Of a stretch of DNA of 64,000 nucleotides, positions 41,074 through 49,302 are shown piece by piece. Numbering within the stretch: the stretch's first letter is position 1; every line of letters starts with the position of its first letter. The stretch comes from Stigmatella erecta (lineage in GTDB: Bacteria; Myxococcota; Myxococcia; Myxococcales; Myxococcaceae). Under the pieces are notes generated by a model that worked only from the letters and a program-made list of their open reading frames with translations, ran no database searches and was not told where the DNA came from. The stretch covers positions 372,001-436,000 of the forward strand of contig NZ_FOIJ01000001.1 in NCBI RefSeq assembly GCF_900111745.1, in the 5' to 3' direction. The position numbers were made by a program, and so were the translations under genes.

Positions 41074-41886
41074 TCAGCCGACTTCCTCGGCATAGGACAT
41101 CACCAGGTACATGGTGATGTCCTCGGTCCCGACGTTCCGGTACACGTGGGGCTTGTCCGCCTCGAAGAGGATGGCATCTCCGGTGGCCAGCAGGTGGTGA
41201 TCGGCTCCGATCTCCATCTCCAGCGTGCCCCGCGTCACGATGAGGTTCTCCATCGTCCCCGGGGGATGGGCGTCCGCCTGCTCCTCGCTCTGGGCCTTCA
41301 ACGTCAGCTCGTAGAACTCCACCCGGCGCGGCTCGTCGAACGGGAACAGCGCGCGGGAGGTGAAGCGCCCATCGTGCGAGGTGAGCCGCTTGGCCTGCAG
41401 CGCCCGCATCAGCCGGGTTCCCGCGCCGCCCGAGTTGCTGATGAGCGCCGAGAACGGCAGATCCAGCGCCCGGGCGATCTTCCAGAGCACGTTGATGGTG
41501 GGCGCGCTCTGTCCCAGTTCGATCTGTCCCAGCATGGCCCGGCTGACGCCGGAGGCCTTCGAGAGCCGCTCCAGGGACAGGCCCCGCTGGATGCGCAGCC
41601 GGCGCAGGTTCTTGCCCACCACGGGGGCCAGATCCTGGTCCGCGTCCGGGTGCGCCACCTCGTACGCCCACGCCGCCTCGCCTCCCGGAGGGGGGCTGGC
41701 CGCCGGAGCCTCTTCGGTGGGCTCTGGCGCCTCGGACGGCTGCGCCTCCGGCTTGCGGCGCGATGCGCCCTCGCGGCCCTTTCGCCCTGAATTCTCCCGA
41801 ACGGACTTCATACCGGCCAGACTATGACCCACACCCAGATGGGGATCCATGGGCGGGCGGTAGGAGAAGACCGCATCATCGAACAC
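41074..41886 (-). CDS. XRE-type transcriptional regulator with C-terminal cupin
   Basis: Helix-turn-helix (residues ~92-145: NLRRLRIQRGLSLERLSKASGVSRAMLGQIELGQSAPTI) plus a cupin_2 domain (~195-265: VTRGTLEMEIGADHHLLATGDAILFEADKPHVYRN). This layout is typical of small-ligand-sensing XRE-cupin regulators. A basic, proline/glutamate-rich stretch (~residues 26-85) precedes the HTH. The start is uncertain: GTG at 41886 is used because residues encoded between it and ATG 41811 look like real protein, but a frame disruption near 41895 suggests the native protein begins at 41942 in another frame. Convergent with the Met-rich gene, with 7 bases between stop codons. Confidence 0.8.
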   Translation of the reverse strand: MFDDAVFSYRPPMDPHLGVGHSLAGMKSVRENSGRKGREGASRRKPEAQPSEAPEPTEEAPAASPPPGGEAAWAYEVAHPDADQDLAPVVGKNLRRLRIQRGLSLERLSKASGVSRAMLGQIELGQSAPTINVLWKIARALDLPFSALISNSGGAGTRLMRALQAKRLTSHDGRFTSRALFPFDEPRRVEFYELTLKAQSEEQADAHPPGTMENLIVTRGTLEMEIGADHHLLATGDAILFEADKPHVYRNVGTEDITMYLVMSYAEEVG

Positions 41887-41942
41887 TGGGCGGTCCCGCG
41901 TTTCTTGCGAAAGTCCTCCAGGTCAATGACGGCGGCGCTCAT
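41808..41942 (-). other. 44-codon frame overlapping the XRE-cupin 5' end; likely the frameshifted N-terminus
   Basis: ATG at 41942 is preceded by AAAGAGG (spacing 7) and encodes MSAAVIDLEDFRKKRG, which looks like a genuine N-terminus, then shifts into a Trp-rich tail unlike protein (WIPIWVWVIVW). Its stop overlaps ATG 41811 of the regulator (ATGA). If the G-run at 41895-41897 (three bases) had one more G, this frame would join smoothly to the regulator. Either a one-base loss/sequencing error, or a coupled leader peptide. Confidence 0.5.
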
Positions 41943-42050
41943 GGAATGGCCTCTTTGAAATTGGACGTTTGTCCGCAAAAGCGGATGACTGAATATCCGT
42001 TGGAGCGGACGCGCTGTCAACGGCGGTCCGCCAAACAAGCGCTTGGGGGC

Positions 42051-42830
42051 TCAGCCTTCGAAGGAAGAGGCCTGGCCGCCGGGGCCCTGGCCCGCCAGGG
42101 GCTTGTGGGGCGCATAGAGGTTGCGCACGAAGCGGGTGAACAGGTGCTCCTCGTTCCAGCGCTGGCGCGCCATGCCGTACACGCCCGGGGCGCGCAGGTC
42201 ATGGGCGGTGACGGAGGGGACGAACTCCCGCTCGCTGTAGAGGGCGAACACTTCGTCCACCATGGCCCGGCTCCGGTAGGTGCGCAGCATGACCCGGTAG
42301 ATGAGATCGTTCTCCTCCTGGGTGAAGGCCAGTCCCTGGACGGCGTGGGCCATCTCGTGGAAGACGAGGTGGGGCTCGGTGCCTAGCTTGTCCTGCCGCA
42401 GCGCGATGCGGGCCCGCTCCCAGCTGGGATGATCCCAGAACAGCCCCGCGGCCTGCGGCGACACGGACCGGGGGTAGCCATACTTCGCCATGGGCTGCCC
42501 GGCGGGGATGAAGTCGACGGTGAGGGGGCGCGAGGCCTCCAGCCGCCCGATGAGCTGCAGGTTCGCGGAGAGCTGCCGGACGATGTCGCCCTCCACGCGC
42601 TGGAGCAGCTCCGCGGGGGCGCCATGGGCCACGAAGGTGATGCGCGCCTTCACATAGGCGCGGGCGCGGGCGAGGCCCTCGGCGGGAGGCCGTCCCTGGC
42701 GTGACTCGAAGACGTCGCCGCCATTGAGGAGCATGAAGGCGGACAGGGGCAAGCGGCGCCCGTGTTCGGCCGCCAGCGGGGTGATCTCCGGCGTCGAGCC
42801 GTCCACGGTCTCGTAAGTCGGGGGAGCCAT
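42051..42830 (-). CDS. putative zinc metallopeptidase (HExxH) protein
   Basis: A 259-residue protein with a clear zincin signature HLVFHEMAHAVQGL (HExxH with Glu as general base) around residues 150-165, and acidic residues ~35 residues later (MVDEVFALYSEREF) that could supply a third zinc ligand. No signal peptide is apparent. ATG at 42830 sits 26 bases after the stop codon of the large kinase; no strong Shine-Dalgarno was seen. Substrate unknown. Confidence 0.75.
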   Translation of the reverse strand: MAPPTYETVDGSTPEITPLAAEHGRRLPLSAFMLLNGGDVFESRQGRPPAEGLARARAYVKARITFVAHGAPAELLQRVEGDIVRQLSANLQLIGRLEASRPLTVDFIPAGQPMAKYGYPRSVSPQAAGLFWDHPSWERARIALRQDKLGTEPHLVFHEMAHAVQGLAFTQEENDLIYRVMLRTYRSRAMVDEVFALYSEREFVPSVTAHDLRAPGVYGMARQRWNEEHLFTRFVRNLYAPHKPLAGQGPGGQASSFEG

Positions 42831-42855
42831 GGGCGCATGATGCAACCAAACGGCC

Positions 42856-45800
42856 TCAGGAAAAATGTCCCCCCGCGCGCTGGACGGCATGTTGGTGGGC
42901 CATGGCGCGGCGCAGCTTCGCCATCAGCACCTCCACGTTCACGGGCCGCACGAGCACATCGTCCGCCCCCGCGTCGATGCCCATCATCACCCCGGAGGGA
43001 TCCTCGCGCGGCACGATGAGGAACACGGGCAGGTGGGCGGTGGCGGGCGAGGCGCGCAGCACCCGGAGCAGGGCATGCACGTCCCCGTCCGGCAAGGGGG
43101 CCTCCAGGATAGCCGCCTGGGCCCCGGCCAGGGACTGCTCGACCTCGGCCAGGGTGCGCACGCGCTTCATGCCGAGGCCGTCGGCCATGAGGCGAAGCTG
43201 GAGCGTCAAGGCCGTGCTCAGATCGTTGTCCACCACCACCACCCGGGGCGCCGTGCTGCTGACCCCCTCGGTGCCCGAGCCCAGCTCCTGGGCCAGGGCC
43301 TCCAGGGCCGCCGGGGTCAACCGCTGGCTCTTGCGCAGGGACAGCAGGGCCTCGATGACCTCGGTGGCGCTGGGCTGGGCGCTCTGGGTCTGAAGGACGA
43401 ACGCCGTCGCGGCGAGGACCGCCAGGGCCAGCCGGTCCGTGGGCGGCCCCGCCTCGGCCCCGCCCGACAGCACCGCCGTCAGCAGCTCCGCCACCTCCGG
43501 CAGCTCGCTGCCCACCAGCGAGTGCACGCGCGCCAGCGAGGGGAGCACGAAGTGCGAGGCCTCCTCCATCCGGGCCCCCAGCGCGAGCGCGGCCGCCGCG
43601 GTGCCCGCCAGGCTCTCCTCGACGCTGCCCGCGCCCAGCCGCACCGCGCAGCGCCGCGCGAGCCGCACCAGCAAGGGGGTCATCATGGCGCTGCCGCCCA
43701 TCATCGCCACGGCGCTCTCGAGCATCCGGGCGTGGACCGCCAGCTGCCGGGCCAGGGGGCCTCCCTCGCCGAGCAGCGCCGTGCTGAGCGAGGGCATGCA
43801 GCGCACGCCCACCCCCGGGTAGGCGGCCCGCAGCCGCGCGGCGGCCGCCGGGGGATCCGCCACCGCATCCTCCAGCACCAGCACGAGATCATACCCGCCG
43901 AGCGCCAGGGCCTTCTCGGCGGTGCCTGCGGGGCTCTCCGCCGCGGCGATGCCCTGGTGCAAGAGCAGCTTCACGGCGATGTGGACGGGCTCGGGCGTAT
44001 CGCCCACCACCAGCACCATGCGGGCCCGCGAGCTGCTGCCGGACAGAGGGGGGCGCGCCGGAGGGCTGGGCACCGGGGGCGGCGTCAACGCCGGCGAGGG
44101 CCGGGGGGGCGCGAGGGAGGGCTCGTCGAGTGGCTCGGCCTCCAGATCGAGGTTGACCATGGTGCGGCCGGTGAAGCGCTCCACGAAGTTCAGGACCCGC
44201 TCCCGGTTGAGGCTCGTCTCGCTCTTGTCCTCGGGCTCCTCCCGGGCCTCCTCCCCCAGGTAGAAGCGCCGGATGGCCCGGCGGATGGCGGGCTCGGTGG
44301 CGAACAGGCCATGCACCGAGATGGAGCCGGTGGCGAACTTCAACGCGTCCAGAACCTTGAGATCCCTCGGCTCCAGCATCGCGCAGTACAGCTCCCGGCT
44401 GCGCAGGGCCACCGGCACCGCGCAGAGCTTCTCGCACAGCTCCATGGGCATCAGCCGCGTCAGCTCCACCGGGATGGGCATCGTGTGGAGCCGCTCGCTG
44501 GAGATGTGGGGCAGCCCGGACTGCTCGGACAGGGCCCGGACCAGATCCTCGGCCTCCACGAGCCGCTCGCCCACCAACACCTGCCCCAGCTTTCCCCCCG
44601 CGCGCTTCTGGAGCACCAACGCCTGCTCCAGCTTGTCGGCGGTGAGCATCCCCCGGGCGAGGAGGATGTCGCCGATGCGGCGTCCCGCGCGGGGCCGGGC
44701 GGTGGAGCGGTAGGGCGCAGGCACGGGCTCACCGCCCACGGCCCCCCGTGTGGGCTCCTGCGCGGGACGCGGCAGGGGAGGTGGTCCCGGGGCCCGCCCC
44801 GAGCCCGGGGCTGGGGTGGCACGAATCAAGGTGGTCGCGGCGAACGGGGAGGCGGAGGTGAAGGGCTGGAGCACCGGCGGCGCCACGCCCCGGGGCGTGT
44901 CCCGGTTCTCCAGGTGGATCTCCTCGCCCCGGGCCCCCGCCAGATCCTCCAGCGGGGAGCGCCGCGCGGGGAAGGCACGGCCAAAGAGCGAGGCGATATC
45001 CGTGGTGCCCACCCGGAGCCGGTGATCGAACAGGAAGCTCTGCAGGGCCGAGGAGAGCTCCTGGGCCGTGCGGAAGCGGCCCGCAGGTGAGAAGGCCAGG
45101 GCCCGCTGGAGGATGCTCCACAGCGGGGCGGGAACGCCCGGGATGGGCTCCAGCGCGCGCTCGTTGAAGGTGCTGAGCTGCTGGACGATCTGAAGCTGGG
45201 TGCCCTGGAGCAACTGCTTTCCCGAGAGCAGCTCGTGGAGCAGCAGCCCGAGCAGGAAGATGTCGCTGCGTTGATCCACCGGCCTGCTGAGCACCTGCTC
45301 CGGGGACAGGTAGTTGATCTTCCCCTTGAGCACGCCCGCCTGCGTTTCCTGGTGCCCGTCGGCGACCTTGGCGATGCCGAAGTCCGCGAGTTTGATCTCC
45401 CCGTTGCCGCCAATCATCACGTTGGAGGGATTGACGTCCCGGTGGACGATGTTGAGCGGCGTCCCGGTGGCATCCGCGCGGGAATGGGCATACGCGAGCC
45501 CCTCGGCCACCTGCTGGGTGATGAAGCACACCTCGCGCAATCCCAGCGCGAACGGGCGGGTCCGGGCGGCCTTGAGGAGGGCGCGGAGGTTCTCCCCATC
45601 CACGAACTCCATGACCATGTAGTACTGGCCCTTGACCGCGCCGAGATCCAACACCTGCACCACGTTGGCGTGCTGGAGCGCCACGCACACCTTGGCCTCG
45701 CGCAGGAACAGGTGAATGAACGACTCGTCCTGCCCAAAGGACGGGAGAATGCGTTTGACGGCCACGGGCTTCTCGAAGCCCTCGGCCCCCACCATCTTGC

Positions 45801-45861
45801 CGAGGAAGACCTCGGCCATCCCCCCCACCGCCAGTCTTCGGATAATCCGATACGTCCCCAC
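42856..45861 (-). CDS. Ser/Thr kinase fused to an MshEN domain and receiver-like domains
   Basis: A 1001-residue protein. Residues ~1-275: kinase domain with GGMAEVFLG, VAVKRILP, catalytic HRDVNPSNVMI and DFGIAKV. ~394-537: MshEN/GspE-N domain (RRIGDILLARGMLTADKLEQ, KLGQVLVGERLVEAEDLVRAL, an R-I/L-G-x-x-L-x3-G signature); such domains bind c-di-GMP in MshE and related ATPases. ~640-750: a degenerate receiver-like fold. ~872-990: a C-terminal receiver-like domain (VVVVDNDLST; ADDVLVRPVN) with Glu920 in place of the phospho-Asp and Arg in place of the conserved Lys, so a pseudo-receiver. No transmembrane helix. Start ATG at 45861; the gene is followed by the zincin gene. Confidence 0.88.
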   Translation of the reverse strand: MGTYRIIRRLAVGGMAEVFLGKMVGAEGFEKPVAVKRILPSFGQDESFIHLFLREAKVCVALQHANVVQVLDLGAVKGQYYMVMEFVDGENLRALLKAARTRPFALGLREVCFITQQVAEGLAYAHSRADATGTPLNIVHRDVNPSNVMIGGNGEIKLADFGIAKVADGHQETQAGVLKGKINYLSPEQVLSRPVDQRSDIFLLGLLLHELLSGKQLLQGTQLQIVQQLSTFNERALEPIPGVPAPLWSILQRALAFSPAGRFRTAQELSSALQSFLFDHRLRVGTTDIASLFGRAFPARRSPLEDLAGARGEEIHLENRDTPRGVAPPVLQPFTSASPFAATTLIRATPAPGSGRAPGPPPLPRPAQEPTRGAVGGEPVPAPYRSTARPRAGRRIGDILLARGMLTADKLEQALVLQKRAGGKLGQVLVGERLVEAEDLVRALSEQSGLPHISSERLHTMPIPVELTRLMPMELCEKLCAVPVALRSRELYCAMLEPRDLKVLDALKFATGSISVHGLFATEPAIRRAIRRFYLGEEAREEPEDKSETSLNRERVLNFVERFTGRTMVNLDLEAEPLDEPSLAPPRPSPALTPPPVPSPPARPPLSGSSSRARMVLVVGDTPEPVHIAVKLLLHQGIAAAESPAGTAEKALALGGYDLVLVLEDAVADPPAAAARLRAAYPGVGVRCMPSLSTALLGEGGPLARQLAVHARMLESAVAMMGGSAMMTPLLVRLARRCAVRLGAGSVEESLAGTAAAALALGARMEEASHFVLPSLARVHSLVGSELPEVAELLTAVLSGGAEAGPPTDRLALAVLAATAFVLQTQSAQPSATEVIEALLSLRKSQRLTPAALEALAQELGSGTEGVSSTAPRVVVVDNDLSTALTLQLRLMADGLGMKRVRTLAEVEQSLAGAQAAILEAPLPDGDVHALLRVLRASPATAHLPVFLIVPREDPSGVMMGIDAGADDVLVRPVNVEVLMAKLRRAMAHQHAVQRAGGHFS

Positions 45862-45975
45862 GACTGCTCCCCCCCGGTGGCCGGCGTGCGCCGGCGCGAT
45901 GGCTGACCATCATCCCATTGATCCAGGGCGGCGGAGCCAGCCCCAATCCCAACGAGTGCTCCTCACGCAACGAAT

Positions 45976-46764
45976 CTACAGGGGCTTGAGCTGCCCGCCC
46001 GACCAGGCCAGCACGCCCAGCAGCCGCAATGCCTTGCGTCCTCCGCTCAGGTTCCCCACACGCTCGGCCCCCATGACCACCAGGGTCCTGCCCGAGGGGG
46101 ACAGGAAGATCCGGTCCAGCCCGGGCCGCCAGTAGCCCGCTGCGGCCGCGCTGTATTCATAGGAGGTCCGGCGGCTGAGCACCTTCGTCCGGGTGCCCTC
46201 CTTGAGCACGGACAGCTCCTGCTCCAGCGAGCCTCGCTGCAGGCTCTGCTTGGGCTTGGAGGGCTGAGGGACGATCCGCTCGGCGTACTCCAGGGTGTAG
46301 GGGGCCTGGGGGCCATCCTCCACCCGGAGGCCTCCGATTTCCGGGGTGAAGAGCAGCTCCTTCGCGGGAGGGCCCATGCGGATGCCCAGGGCCTCCAGCC
46401 GCTTCAGCGCCGCATTGAGCCGCTCCTGAGCCTGGGTCAGCGGGGTACAGGGGCCCGCCTCCTGAATGGGGAAGCTGGAGAGGAGCCGGCCCCCCTCATA
46501 GGCCAGCACCGTGAGGCTTCCCCGGAAGGGGTGGCCCTCACTGTTGACGTAGCCCTCGCAGGTCTCGGGCTCCCGCTCCAACTGAGGGGAGGCGGGGGGA
46601 GCCCGGGCATAGAGCCGGACGGCGAAGCGCTTCTCATCGTCCGACCAGCCGATGACCTGGGCCGCATGTTCCCCCTGGCCCGTCGCCAGGGGATCTTGAG
46701 CCGCGCGCACGGCGGAGGGAAGGAGCAGGGCACAGAGGCAGAACGAGGCGAGGAGGGAATGCAT
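45976..46764 (-). CDS. exported protein, 262 aa
   Basis: A secreted protein with signal peptide (MHSLLASFCLCALLLPSAVRAA). The first half has DEKRFAVRLYARAPPAS and two Cys; the second half has a hydrophilic beta-rich stretch ending in a block (GGRKALRLLGVLAWSGGQ) of WD- or beta-propeller style. Start ATG at 46764 has GGGAG ~11 bases upstream. Its function is not recognised. It diverges from the trypsin-like protease gene at 46936. Confidence 0.7.
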   Translation of the reverse strand: MHSLLASFCLCALLLPSAVRAAQDPLATGQGEHAAQVIGWSDDEKRFAVRLYARAPPASPQLEREPETCEGYVNSEGHPFRGSLTVLAYEGGRLLSSFPIQEAGPCTPLTQAQERLNAALKRLEALGIRMGPPAKELLFTPEIGGLRVEDGPQAPYTLEYAERIVPQPSKPKQSLQRGSLEQELSVLKEGTRTKVLSRRTSYEYSAAAAGYWRPGLDRIFLSPSGRTLVVMGAERVGNLSGGRKALRLLGVLAWSGGQLKPL

Positions 46765-46935
46765 GCGAGGGGTCTCCCACGGCCATCCTGGCATGGTGCG
46801 GCACGAAGCCCGAAACAACCCTCTCCCGGGCAACCTGCCAGGTCTCATGAGGGTGGGCCACAGGGCCCTACCTGTGGGGTTGTGCGGGCGGTGAGCGTCC
46901 CGGAATGGCCGGACGTCCGCTACTGTGCGGCCCCC

Positions 46936-48303
46936 ATGCTCACCCTTCTTGTCATCGCCACGCTTGCCCAGGTGCCGGTGCCCATCCCCCCGCGCGAGCC
47001 TGAGCCAGCGGTCCTTCCCGGGCAGTCCCCGGCCTCTTCACCCGGCGAGGAGGAGGCGCAGGAGCCCATTCCTCCGCTGCCGGTGGCCTCGCTGCCCCCC
47101 GCCACCCATGAGCTGTTCGAGCGCATCAAACGCCGGGTGGCCCAGGTGCGCATCATCGAGCGCCGCTCGGGCACGAAGTCCTCCATCGGCTCCGCCTTCT
47201 TCGTGAGCGCCGAGGGGCACGCCATCACCAACTACCATGTCGTCTCGGACATGGTGTTCCACCCGGAGGACTACACCGCCGAGCTGGTGCGGGATGGACA
47301 GCAGGCCCTGCCGGTGAAGCTGATCGGCGTGGATGTCGTGCATGACCTGGCCGTCGTCCGGCTCGAGCAGCCGATGGCGGACTTCTTCGTCCTGGAGGAG
47401 CGGCCCCCGCCGCAGGGCGCGCGCCTGTTCGCCATGGGCAACCCGCGCGACCTGGGCACCACCATCGTCGAGGGGACCTACAACGGGCTCGTCCAGGACG
47501 CCCTCTATGACCGGGTTCACTTCAGCGGCGCCATCAACCCGGGCATGAGCGGCGGGCCGACCCTCACGGGCGAGGGGCGGGTGGTGGGTGTGAACGTGGC
47601 CACCCTGGGCAACCAGGTGGGCTTCCTCGTCCCCGTGGAGCATGCCCGGGCGCTGCTGGCGCGCGCCCGGCAGGCCCAGGACGCGGAGGGCTCCTCGCAG
47701 GATGCGCTGTTCAACTCGGTGCGCACCCAGCTCTTCGAGCACCAGCAGCGCGTCACCGACCACCTGATGGCGACGCCCCTGCCACCCCAGGCCCTGGGCA
47801 GCTACGAGGTTCCGGGCCGGTGGCTGCCGTTTCTCAAGTGCTGGGGGGACACGCCCCATGACGCCGAGCGGCCCTACTCGGTGACGAACTACCAGTGCTC
47901 CTCCGAGGAGGACTTGTTCCTCACCTCCGCGCACCGCACCGGCGTGGTCTCCTACGTGCACCAGTACGTCTCGTCCTCGAAGCTGGGCACCCTGCGCTTC
48001 GCGACGCTCTACGCGGAGATCTTCGCCTCGGATCCCATCCTGGTGGAGGCCACGCGTGACGATGTGACGAACTTCCGGTGCCGCTCGGAGTTCGTGGAGT
48101 CCGGAGGCCTGACCCTGCGGGCCGCGCTGTGCCTGCGCGCCTACAAGAGGTTTCCGGGCATCTATGACCTGGTGCTCCGGGCCGCGGCGTTGCCCTCGGG
48201 CACGCAAGGGGTGGACACCAGCCTGACCCTGGCCGGCTTCTCCCCGGAGAACGCTCAGCGGCTCGCCCGCCGTTACCTGGAGGCCATGACGTGGAAGCGG
48301 TGA
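46936..48303 (+). CDS. trypsin-like serine protease, exported
   Basis: A 455-residue protein beginning with a short hydrophobic signal-like stretch (MLTLLVIATLAQVPVP) and a proline-rich linker. Protease domain ~80-250 with triad His101 (NYHVVSD), Asp137 (VVHDLAVVRL) and Ser205 (PGMSGGP). No PDZ domain. The ~200-residue C-terminal region is unassigned, with several Cys. Its end overlaps the GTG of the FHA gene by 13 bases, so these two are coupled. ATG at 46936 is the only reasonable start. Could act in the periplasm or outside. Confidence 0.87.
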   Translation: MLTLLVIATLAQVPVPIPPREPEPAVLPGQSPASSPGEEEAQEPIPPLPVASLPPATHELFERIKRRVAQVRIIERRSGTKSSIGSAFFVSAEGHAITNYHVVSDMVFHPEDYTAELVRDGQQALPVKLIGVDVVHDLAVVRLEQPMADFFVLEERPPPQGARLFAMGNPRDLGTTIVEGTYNGLVQDALYDRVHFSGAINPGMSGGPTLTGEGRVVGVNVATLGNQVGFLVPVEHARALLARARQAQDAEGSSQDALFNSVRTQLFEHQQRVTDHLMATPLPPQALGSYEVPGRWLPFLKCWGDTPHDAERPYSVTNYQCSSEEDLFLTSAHRTGVVSYVHQYVSSSKLGTLRFATLYAEIFASDPILVEATRDDVTNFRCRSEFVESGGLTLRAALCLRAYKRFPGIYDLVLRAAALPSGTQGVDTSLTLAGFSPENAQRLARRYLEAMTWKR

Positions 48304-49289
48304 GTCCCCTGGCGGCGCTGAACGAAGAGGTGCTCTTCCTGGAAGTCCTGGAGGGGGATGCCGTCCAGGCACGCCACCGCCTGGAGCGCTTTCCCGCCAC
48401 GGTGGGGCGGGGCTACACCAACGACGTCATCCTCGACGATCCCAAGGTCTCCACCCACCACCTGCGCATCGAGCGCGCCGAGGACGGCGGCTTCCTGGTG
48501 CGGGATGTCGGCAGCCGCAATGGCACCTTCCGGATGGAGCCGTGGGCGCCGCTGGCCGAGCTGAGCCTCACCCCCGGGGCGCGCGTGGCGGTGGGGGACA
48601 CGGTGCTGCGGTTCCGGGGCCTGAGCCACGCGGTGGAAGTCACCGCCGTGTCCGAGGCCCCCGTGGCGCCGCGCCAGCGCTTCTTCGAGCAGCCACCGCT
48701 CTTCCTGGTGGCGCTCGCGGCGGCGCTGGTGGCCTCCGCCCTGTCCGAGTACCTGACGAGCTACGACAAGACGGATTGGGGCGAGCTGGTGTACGCCGTG
48801 TTGCTGCCCGCGGCGATCTCCCTCTTCTGGGCGGGGGCCTGGTCCATCGCCAGCCGGATCGCCCGCCGCCAGTTCTACTTCCGGGCGCATGGCGCCATCG
48901 GGAGCCTGTCGCTGCTGGGAATCGTTTGTATCCCCGGCTTGCTCACAGTCCTGGGCTTCAGCTTCTCCCTGGGCCCAAGCATCCAGTGGCTGGGCTTGCT
49001 TGGCTACTTGGTGTTGATGGCGTGGGGGCTGTTCTGGCACATGCGATATGTGACGCGCTGGGATTCACGGCGGTTGGGCGCTGTGGTGGGCGTGGTGGTG
49101 CTGGGGTTTGGCACGCTCGTCCAGGCGCAGGAGCTGCTGGGCAACGAGGGGTTCAGCACGCAGCTGGATTTCTCGCGGACCCTGCTGCCGTCATCACTGC
49201 GGCTGGTGCCCGCCAAGACCGTGGAAGAGTTCTTCCAGGGGACGGCCGGACTCCAGGAGCAGGTGGATACCCTGGCGAAGGAAGAGTGA
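48291..49289 (+). CDS. FHA-domain polytopic membrane protein
   Basis: A 332-residue protein: N-terminal FHA domain (~25-110: ATVGRGYTNDVILDDPKVSTHHLRI, GSRNGTFRME), then five or six transmembrane helices (~145-275, e.g. LFLVALAAALVASAL, LVYAVLLPAAISLFWAGAW, GLLGYLVLMAWGLFW) and a C-terminal soluble tail. The FHA domain likely recognises a phosphothreonine protein at the membrane. GTG at 48291 overlaps the protease gene by 13 bases; GGAGG lies 10 bases upstream. Confidence 0.85.
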   Translation: MEAVSPLAALNEEVLFLEVLEGDAVQARHRLERFPATVGRGYTNDVILDDPKVSTHHLRIERAEDGGFLVRDVGSRNGTFRMEPWAPLAELSLTPGARVAVGDTVLRFRGLSHAVEVTAVSEAPVAPRQRFFEQPPLFLVALAAALVASALSEYLTSYDKTDWGELVYAVLLPAAISLFWAGAWSIASRIARRQFYFRAHGAIGSLSLLGIVCIPGLLTVLGFSFSLGPSIQWLGLLGYLVLMAWGLFWHMRYVTRWDSRRLGAVVGVVVLGFGTLVQAQELLGNEGFSTQLDFSRTLLPSSLRLVPAKTVEEFFQGTAGLQEQVDTLAKEE

Positions 49290-49302
49290 GTTGAGGACAC
49301 CG

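Noticed and set aside
41886-41942. Programmed -1 frameshifting as the cause of the XRE-cupin frame change
   Set aside because: No good slippery heptamer (X XXY YYZ) or obvious downstream structure; a missing base in a G run is simpler, so kept only as an alternative.
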